From assembly GCA_027415455.1 (NCBI GenBank), contig DAIBSV010000023.1, forward strand, positions 1 through 16,705: DNA of 16,705 nt, read 5' to 3'. Below, one piece after another: positions 7,776-16,705 of the stretch; position 1 is the stretch's first letter; the number at the start of each line of letters is the position of its first letter. A program made the translations under genes and the position numbers. Under the pieces are notes generated by a model. That model ran no database searches and was not told where the DNA came from. It saw only the letters and a program-made list of their open reading frames with translations. This DNA comes from Nitrospirota bacterium. Its GTDB lineage: Bacteria; Nitrospirota_A; Leptospirillia; Leptospirillales; Leptospirillaceae.

Positions 7776-9137
7776 ATGCAGGATTTATGGCAGGACACCC
7801 TGAAATACATCGATGATTCCGAGGGAGCCAGCGTTCTCGAGGGTGTTCGGGACATCTACCGGGAATGCCGCCTCGAACAGGAGGACAACAGGCTGATTCT
7901 GGTCGTTCCGAACGGCTTCGTGAGCCGTCTCGTCTCGGGCCGCCACCAGGAATCGATCCTCCGGGCCTGCCGGACCCTGCTCGACCGGGACGACCTGGAA
8001 TTCTCGATCAGGGTTTCCGAGGAGAAAAAATCGAAGAAATCCCGGGAATCGGGACGCAAGGCGGGACTTCCCATGAAGGAGCCCGAGGTCAAGGCGTCCG
8101 AACCGGATTGGGACAACCATCTCATCACCCGGTACCTTTTCGACAACTACGTGGTGGGGGAAAGCAACCGCTTCGCCCATGCGGCCGCCTACCAGGTTTC
8201 CGAAAATCCCGGGAAATCCTACAACCCTTTCTATATCTACGGGGGGGTCGGTCTGGGAAAAACCCATCTGGTCAATGCCGTGGGCAACACCATCTTCCGG
8301 CGGAGCCCGGAAAAGAAGATCCTCTACCTGACCACCGAATCCTTCCTGAACGAAATGGTGAACGCGATCAAGTTCAACAAGATGAGCGAATTCCGGGAAC
8401 GCTACCGCTCCATCGACGTCCTGATCGTCGACGACATCCAGTTCCTCTCGAACAAGGAGAGGACCCAGGAAGAGTTCTTCCACACCTTCAACGCCCTCTT
8501 CGAGAGCGGGCGGCAGATCATCCTGACCAGCGACTGCGCCCCCAACGAAATCATGACGCTAGAAGAGCGGCTCCGGTCCCGATTCTCGTCCGGGCTGATC
8601 GCCGACATCCAGATTCCGGATTTCGAGACGAAGGTCGCGATCCTCACCGAAAAAATGAAGCAGGAGGGGATCAATCTCTCCGAAGATGTGATCTACTTCC
8701 TTGCCACCAGCATCAAGTCGAACATTCGGGAGCTCGAGGGCGCGATGATCCGCCTCGGGGCCTACCAGACGCTGATGGGCAAGCCGGTGACGATCGAGGT
8801 CACCCGGCGCCTCCTCTCGAACATGATCCAGAACGCCTCCACCCCCCTTCATACCGAGGCGATCCTGAACGAGGTGGCCACCTTCTACAAGGTGTCCCCC
8901 AAGGAGATCCGTTCGAAAAAGAGGAACCGGTCCATCGCCATCGCGCGCCAGGTCGCGATCTACCTTCTCCGGGACCTGACCCAGATGTCCTTTCCGGAAA
9001 TCGGGCGCGAGATGGGCGGCCGGGATCATTCCACCGCGATCTACGCCTTCAAGACGGTGGACGAGAACCGCGATTCCGACGCGATCCTCTCCCGGGACAT
9101 CGAACTTCTCAGGAGAAAACTCCTGCAATCCCTGTGA
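7776..9137 (+). CDS. dnaA: Chromosomal replication initiator protein DnaA
   Basis: DnaA binds oriC, melts it in its ATP form and helps load the replicative helicase. The 453-residue product has all four domains: an N-terminal helical domain (about 1-75), a short basic/acidic linker rich in Lys, Ser and Glu (about 80-112), the AAA+ ATPase and the C-terminal DNA-binding domain. The ATPase shows Walker A GGVGLGKTH at 156-164, Walker B VLIVDDIQFL at 215-224, RLRSRF near 265-270, and sensor II NIRELEGA near 316-323. Domain IV (about 355-453) has the basic KKRNRSIAIARQVAIYL and the DnaA signature GGRDHSTAIYA at 414-424. The ATG at 7776 follows a GAGAG ribosome site by seven bases. Nothing appears missing. 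Confidence 0.98.
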   Translation: MQDLWQDTLKYIDDSEGASVLEGVRDIYRECRLEQEDNRLILVVPNGFVSRLVSGRHQESILRACRTLLDRDDLEFSIRVSEEKKSKKSRESGRKAGLPMKEPEVKASEPDWDNHLITRYLFDNYVVGESNRFAHAAAYQVSENPGKSYNPFYIYGGVGLGKTHLVNAVGNTIFRRSPEKKILYLTTESFLNEMVNAIKFNKMSEFRERYRSIDVLIVDDIQFLSNKERTQEEFFHTFNALFESGRQIILTSDCAPNEIMTLEERLRSRFSSGLIADIQIPDFETKVAILTEKMKQEGINLSEDVIYFLATSIKSNIRELEGAMIRLGAYQTLMGKPVTIEVTRRLLSNMIQNASTPLHTEAILNEVATFYKVSPKEIRSKKRNRSIAIARQVAIYLLRDLTQMSFPEIGREMGGRDHSTAIYAFKTVDENRDSDAILSRDIELLRRKLLQSL

Positions 9138-9183
9138 CGCGAATCCCCCGTTTTGGACCCATGCCATCCAAAGGAGCCGGTTT

Positions 9184-12862
<3,679 letters not shown>

Positions 12863-12878
12863 CAGCCGGAGGTCCTTT

Positions 12879-15353
12879 TTGGAACAGCATCCCATTGAAA
12901 CGACGGTCTCCATCGACGAGGAAATCCGGACCGCCTATCTGAACTATTCCATGAGCGTCATCGTCGGAAGAGCCCTTCCCGATGCCCGGGACGGCCTGAA
13001 GCCGGTCCAGCGCCGGGTCCTCTACGCCATGCACGAGATGGGCGTCCGGCCCGGGACCGCCTACCGGAAATCGGCCCGCATCGTCGGCGACGTCATCGGA
13101 AAATACCATCCCCACGGCGACACCGCCGTCTACGACACGGCGGTCCGCCTCGTCCAGCCCTTCACCCTCCGGTATCCCCTGATCGACGGCCAGGGGAACT
13201 TCGGATCGGTGGACGGGGACGCCCCCGCCGCCATGCGTTACACGGAAATCCGCCTCACGCGCCTCGCCGAGGAGATGATGGCCGAGCTCGACGAGGAGAC
13301 GGTGGACTGGGCCCCGAACTACGACGAGTCCATGGAGGAGCCGCGGGTCCTTCCGGCCTCCCTCCCCTTGCTTCTCCTGAACGGCTCGGCCGGAATCGCG
13401 GTCGGCATGGCCACCAACATCCCGCCACACAACCTGACCGAGGTCCTGACCGCCCTTCTGCACCTCATCGACCATCCGGAGGCCACCAACGACGATCTCA
13501 TGTCCTTCGTCACGGGTCCGGATTTTCCGACGGGGGGGATCATTCTCGGCCGCTCCGGCATCGAGTCCGCCTATCGCACCGGCCGGGGATCGATCGTGAT
13601 GCGGGGGGTGGTCGACGTGGAGGACAGCACCCGGAGCGACCGGCAGTCCCTGGTCGTGCGCGAGATCCCCTACCTGGTGAACAAGGCCCGCCTGATCGAA
13701 AAGATCGCCGAGCTGGTGCGCGAGAAAAAGCTCGAGCACATCTCCGACATCCGGGACGAGTCGGACCGGGACGGGATGCGCATCGTGATCGACCTCAAGC
13801 GGGAGGCCATCCCCCGCATCATCATGAACCAGCTCTTCCTCCTGACTCCGCTCCAGAGCTCCTTCGGGTACAACGCCGTCTCGATCGTCAACGGCCGTCC
13901 CGAAACCCTCTCGCTGGCCGAATCCCTCCGGACCTTCCTCCATTTCCGGCAGGACGTCGTGACCCGACGGACCCTCTTCCGGCTCCGGAAGGCCCGGGAA
14001 CGCTTCCACATTCTCGAAGGGCTCCGGCGGGCGATCGACCTGATCGACGAGATCATCAGCCTGATCCGGGCCTCGGGCTCCCCCGAGGAGGCCCGGAACG
14101 GTCTCGTCTCGAACTTCCAGTTTTCCGCGATCCAGGCACAGGCGATCCTCGATCTGCGCCTCCAGAGGCTCACGGGCCTCGAGCGGGAGAAGATCGAAGC
14201 CGAATACCGGGAGGTGGCCGCCCTCATCGCCTCCCTCGAACTGATCCTCTCTTCCCGCCAGAACCTTCTCGAGGTGATCCGGACAGAGACCCGGAGCCTT
14301 CTTGAGCGTTTCGGGGACGAGCGCCGGACCCGGATCGTTCCGGACGAGGGGGAGCTGACCCCCGAAGCCCTGATTCCCGACGATCCCTTTCTCGTCACTC
14401 TCTCCTACGAGGGGTACATCAAGCGGATGCCGGACGCGGTGCTCCCCACCCAGCGCCGCGGTGGAAAGGGCCGGATCGGCGTCACCCTCAAGGAGGACGA
14501 CTGCCTGATCGCCACCCTTACCGCCCACGCCCACGACACCCTCCTCTTCTTCACCGACCTGGGCAAGGTCTACCGGCTCAAGACCTACGAGCTTCCGGAG
14601 GCCCAGCGGACCGCCCGGGGAAAACACCTGCTCTCCCTGCTCTCCCTCTCTCCCGACGAAAGGGTGGCGGCGATCCTTCCGGTCCGCTCCTTCGACGGGG
14701 AGAATCTCCTGCTCTTCGGTACCTCCCGCGGATTCTTCAAGAGGACGAAGCTCTCCGAATACGCCAATATCCGTCAGGGGGGTCTCATCGCCACCGTCCT
14801 GGAGGAGGGGGACCGTCTCGCCCGGGTTCTGGTGGCCCATCCCGACCGCCGGATCGTGGTGGCGACCCGGAACGGCATGTCGATCCGGTTCGACTGCCAG
14901 GAGGTCCGGGTCACCGGCCGGGCGACCCGGGGAGTCCGGGCGATCCGCCTGGGGCCGGACGATTCGGTGGTCAGCTTCGAGGAGGTGGCGGAGAGCGACT
15001 TCCTTCTCGTCACCACCGAACTGGGATACGGCAAGCGGGTGGACAGCAACGTCTTCCGTCTCCAGAAGAGGGGAGGAAAGGGCGTCCGCATCGCGAAGGT
15101 CACGCCGAAGACCGGGCCGGTCGTCGCGATCCTCAAGGTGACCGAACGGGACGACATCGCCGTGGTGACCAATACCGGACGGGTGATCCGGATCCCCTCC
15201 GACCAGGTCCGGATGACCGGCCGGATGGCCCAGGGGGTTCGCCTGGTCAATCTGTCGGACACGCCCGGAGAGACGATCGTCTGCGCCGCCGCGAATCCCA
15301 AGCGGGAGCCGACCCCTCTCGAGACCTACATGGAAAGGGAACCGGGGGATTAG
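12879..15353 (+). CDS. gyrA: DNA gyrase subunit A
   Basis: GyrA cuts and rejoins DNA and wraps it to introduce negative supercoils. The 824-residue product has the winged-helix breakage domain with the catalytic tyrosine Y121 (AMRYTEIRLT) and the quinolone-determining region HPHGDTAVYD. The equivalents of E. coli S83 and D87 are T82 and D86; threonine is a natural state in several species. A coiled-coil tower spans about 340-490. A C-terminal six-bladed pinwheel begins with the GyrA box QRRGGKG at 525-531, which marks a true gyrase rather than topoisomerase IV. A GyrA-box-like QKRGGKG recurs at 729-735. The start is TTG at 12879 with GGAGG seven bases upstream, 16 bases after gyrB, so the two are co-translated. 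It lacks a long acidic tail. Confidence 0.97.
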   Translation: MEQHPIETTVSIDEEIRTAYLNYSMSVIVGRALPDARDGLKPVQRRVLYAMHEMGVRPGTAYRKSARIVGDVIGKYHPHGDTAVYDTAVRLVQPFTLRYPLIDGQGNFGSVDGDAPAAMRYTEIRLTRLAEEMMAELDEETVDWAPNYDESMEEPRVLPASLPLLLLNGSAGIAVGMATNIPPHNLTEVLTALLHLIDHPEATNDDLMSFVTGPDFPTGGIILGRSGIESAYRTGRGSIVMRGVVDVEDSTRSDRQSLVVREIPYLVNKARLIEKIAELVREKKLEHISDIRDESDRDGMRIVIDLKREAIPRIIMNQLFLLTPLQSSFGYNAVSIVNGRPETLSLAESLRTFLHFRQDVVTRRTLFRLRKARERFHILEGLRRAIDLIDEIISLIRASGSPEEARNGLVSNFQFSAIQAQAILDLRLQRLTGLEREKIEAEYREVAALIASLELILSSRQNLLEVIRTETRSLLERFGDERRTRIVPDEGELTPEALIPDDPFLVTLSYEGYIKRMPDAVLPTQRRGGKGRIGVTLKEDDCLIATLTAHAHDTLLFFTDLGKVYRLKTYELPEAQRTARGKHLLSLLSLSPDERVAAILPVRSFDGENLLLFGTSRGFFKRTKLSEYANIRQGGLIATVLEEGDRLARVLVAHPDRRIVVATRNGMSIRFDCQEVRVTGRATRGVRAIRLGPDDSVVSFEEVAESDFLLVTTELGYGKRVDSNVFRLQKRGGKGVRIAKVTPKTGPVVAILKVTERDDIAVVTNTGRVIRIPSDQVRMTGRMAQGVRLVNLSDTPGETIVCAAANPKREPTPLETYMEREPGD

Positions 15354-16191
15354 CGCCAAGCCTTCGGCCGTTCTTCTGGCCTTGTTTCTCCTGATTCCTC
15401 CCCTTGCGGGATGCTCGAAATCCCAGTCCCGGATCGTCTACCACGAGGGGATGAAGGCGCTCGGGGACTTCCGGATCGCCGAGGCGGAGGCGGACTTCCG
15501 GAAGGCGATCCGCATCGCCCCCCGCTCCGGGATCGCCGGTCTGTCCTACTATCGGCTGGGGGAGATCGAGGACCGCTTCGAAAACCGTCCGGACCGGGCG
15601 GGAGAGGACTACATCCGGGCCCTCGAGAATCTCTCCGACCGGGAGATCCGGCAGAAGGCCTCCTATTACCTCGCCCGCGATCTGGTGAGCCAGGGACGTC
15701 TCGGAAACGCCCTCTCCGTTCTCGGCAAGCTCCTCGAGGCTTCTCCGGACCGGAAGATTCTCCTCGAGGCCACCGCCCTCTCCGCCAGCGTGCTCGAACG
15801 GGAGGAGCACTACCGGAAGGCGCTCGAACTCTACCGGACCCTCCATGAAAAGGCGGGGCAGGAGCCGATCGGCCGCCATGCCTTCCTCAAGGTGGGCCTC
15901 CTCGAGGGAAACACGGGGGATCTTCCGGATGCGGCCCGGGACCTGAAGGAGTTTCTCCGGGAGTTCCCCCATGGCCCTTCGGCGGCGATCGCCGAGTTCA
16001 ATCTGGCGCGGGATCTCTCGGCCCTGGGCCACGACCGCCAGGCCCTGGCCCTTTTGTCGGACGTCATGGGGCGCTACCCCGATCCCGACGAGGTGAACGC
16101 CCAGATCGCGGCGGTCCGGAAGAAGATGAAGGAGGCGGAGAGCCGCCGAGAGGAGACCGCGACCCCTCCTCCGGCGCCTCCGAAGAAATGA
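15349..16191 (+). CDS. TPR-repeat outer-membrane lipoprotein (probable ATT start)
   Basis: With the ATT at 15349 as start, the protein is 280 residues and opens M-SAKPSAVLLALFLLIPPLAGC. This is a complete lipoprotein signal peptide: Lys in the n-region, a leucine-rich core and the lipobox LAGC with the acylated Cys at 22. A TTG at 15382 would give only 10 residues before the Cys, with no positive charge and no ribosome site. The ATT has AAAGGGA eight bases upstream and overlaps the gyrA stop. The mature part is helical, with TPR-like units (GMKALGDFRIAEAEADFRKAIRIAP, then repeats near 60-75, 105-125, 135-155, 175-200 and 205-235), and a polar, Pro-rich C-terminus. It resembles TPR lipoproteins such as BamD or YbgF relatives in layout only. 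TPRs usually hold protein partners at the envelope. No specific function can be assigned. Confidence 0.8.
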   Translation: MSAKPSAVLLALFLLIPPLAGCSKSQSRIVYHEGMKALGDFRIAEAEADFRKAIRIAPRSGIAGLSYYRLGEIEDRFENRPDRAGEDYIRALENLSDREIRQKASYYLARDLVSQGRLGNALSVLGKLLEASPDRKILLEATALSASVLEREEHYRKALELYRTLHEKAGQEPIGRHAFLKVGLLEGNTGDLPDAARDLKEFLREFPHGPSAAIAEFNLARDLSALGHDRQALALLSDVMGRYPDPDEVNAQIAAVRKKMKEAESRREETATPPPAPPKK

Positions 16192-16705
16192 TGCGCATCA
16201 GCGAAACCTTTTTTTCCATCCAGGGGGAGTCGACCTTCGCCGGGTGGCCCTGTTTCTTCATCCGCACCACCGGATGCCCCCTGCGGTGCCGGTGGTGCGA
16301 CACCGAATACGCCTTCACCGGGGGGACGGACCGGACGGTGGAGTCCCTGATCGCGGAGGCGGAACGGGCCCCGACCGGACTGGTCGAGATCACGGGAGGC
16401 GAGCCCTTCGTGGCGCCCGAACTCCCGGTCCTGGTCCGGGGTCTTCTGGAGGGGGGAAAGACCGTCCTGATCGAAACCTCGGGGGCCTTTCCCGTGCCGG
16501 CTGGCCTTGACCGGAGATGCCGTATTATCCTGGATGTCAAGCCGCCGGGGTCGGCGATGGCCCACACGATGCGTCCGGAGATCTTCCGCGATCTCCGGAC
16601 GGGCGACGAGGTGAAGGCGGTGCTGGCCGGGCGGGAGGACTGCGTCTGGGCGATGGACTTTCTGGACCGGGCGGGACTGGTCGAGGGCATTCCCGTGACC
16701 GTCTC
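16191..16705 (+). CDS. queE: 7-carboxy-7-deazaguanine synthase QueE (3' end outside window)
   Basis: QueE is a radical SAM enzyme that converts 6-carboxytetrahydropterin to 7-carboxy-7-deazaguanine on the queuosine and 7-deazaguanine pathway. The start MRISETFFSIQGES matches the family. The cluster motif is CPLRCRWC, a CX3CX2C pattern (Cys 29, 33 and 36 from this ATG) followed by DTEYAF, and ITGGEPF supplies the SAM-binding GGE motif. At least 171 residues are present and the frame is open at the window end; the family is usually about 210-240. The ATG at 16191 shares one base with the upstream stop (TGATG). An ATG one codon earlier (16188) overlaps it as ATGA and is equally possible. Its coupling to the lipoprotein suggests one transcript, but the pathway gene partners must lie outside the window. 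Confidence 0.93.
   Translation, partial: MRISETFFSIQGESTFAGWPCFFIRTTGCPLRCRWCDTEYAFTGGTDRTVESLIAEAERAPTGLVEITGGEPFVAPELPVLVRGLLEGGKTVLIETSGAFPVPAGLDRRCRIILDVKPPGSAMAHTMRPEIFRDLRTGDEVKAVLAGREDCVWAMDFLDRAGLVEGIPVTV

Noticed and set aside
13116..13136. Threonine at the quinolone-resistance position of GyrA (T82, E. coli S83)
   Set aside because: Threonine is the natural residue in several wild-type bacteria, and the second key position (D86) is unchanged, so this is not evidence of acquired resistance.
15063..15083. Second GyrA-box-like motif QKRGGKG in gyrA
   Set aside because: Similar degenerate motifs recur in the blades of the gyrase C-terminal pinwheel; the true box is at residues 525-531.

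Overview
This window looks like the replication-origin region of a GC-rich, Gram-negative-type bacterial chromosome. The evidence is dnaA-dnaN-gyrB-gyrA running rightward from a short AT-rich intergenic region, a GyrB with the long insert typical of Gram-negative enzymes, and a lipoprotein with a clear lipobox. The leftward order ilvB-ilvN-ilvC-psd-pssA-leuA is one I know from Geobacter-like and Nitrospirota genomes. A Nitrospirota member such as Leptospirillum is my best guess, but it is recollection and not proof.

Layout. Leftward from the centre (minus strand): a well-formed promoter (6593-6622) drives a six-gene operon. It holds acetolactate synthase large and small subunits (ilvB, ilvN), ketol-acid reductoisomerase (ilvC), phosphatidylserine decarboxylase (psd), phosphatidylserine synthase (pssA) and 2-isopropylmalate synthase (leuA). 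It joins branched-chain amino acid synthesis with phosphatidylethanolamine synthesis. A vapBC-type toxin-antitoxin pair with its own promoter/operator and terminator lies between the ilvB promoter and the origin. The 394-bp gap 7382-7775 is the likely oriC, with degenerate DnaA boxes, T-rich tracts and a terminator-like hairpin. Rightward (plus strand): dnaA, dnaN, gyrB and gyrA, then a TPR lipoprotein overlapping the gyrA stop, and queE, cut by the window end. Almost all genes point away from the origin and so run with the presumed replication forks.

Most points worth a second look are fine-scale. The first 38 bases exactly repeat a leuA-internal segment, the signature of a 482-bp tandem duplication or an assembly loop. 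pssA has no stop codon before leuA, so the two share one open frame. IlvB has GEG instead of the usual GDG in its thiamine-diphosphate/Mg site. The lipoprotein appears to start at a rare ATT codon. A terminator-like hairpin lies in the presumed dnaA leader. I found no CRISPR array, transposon, tRNA or rRNA, and no convincing new multi-gene system; the gene content is mostly core housekeeping.
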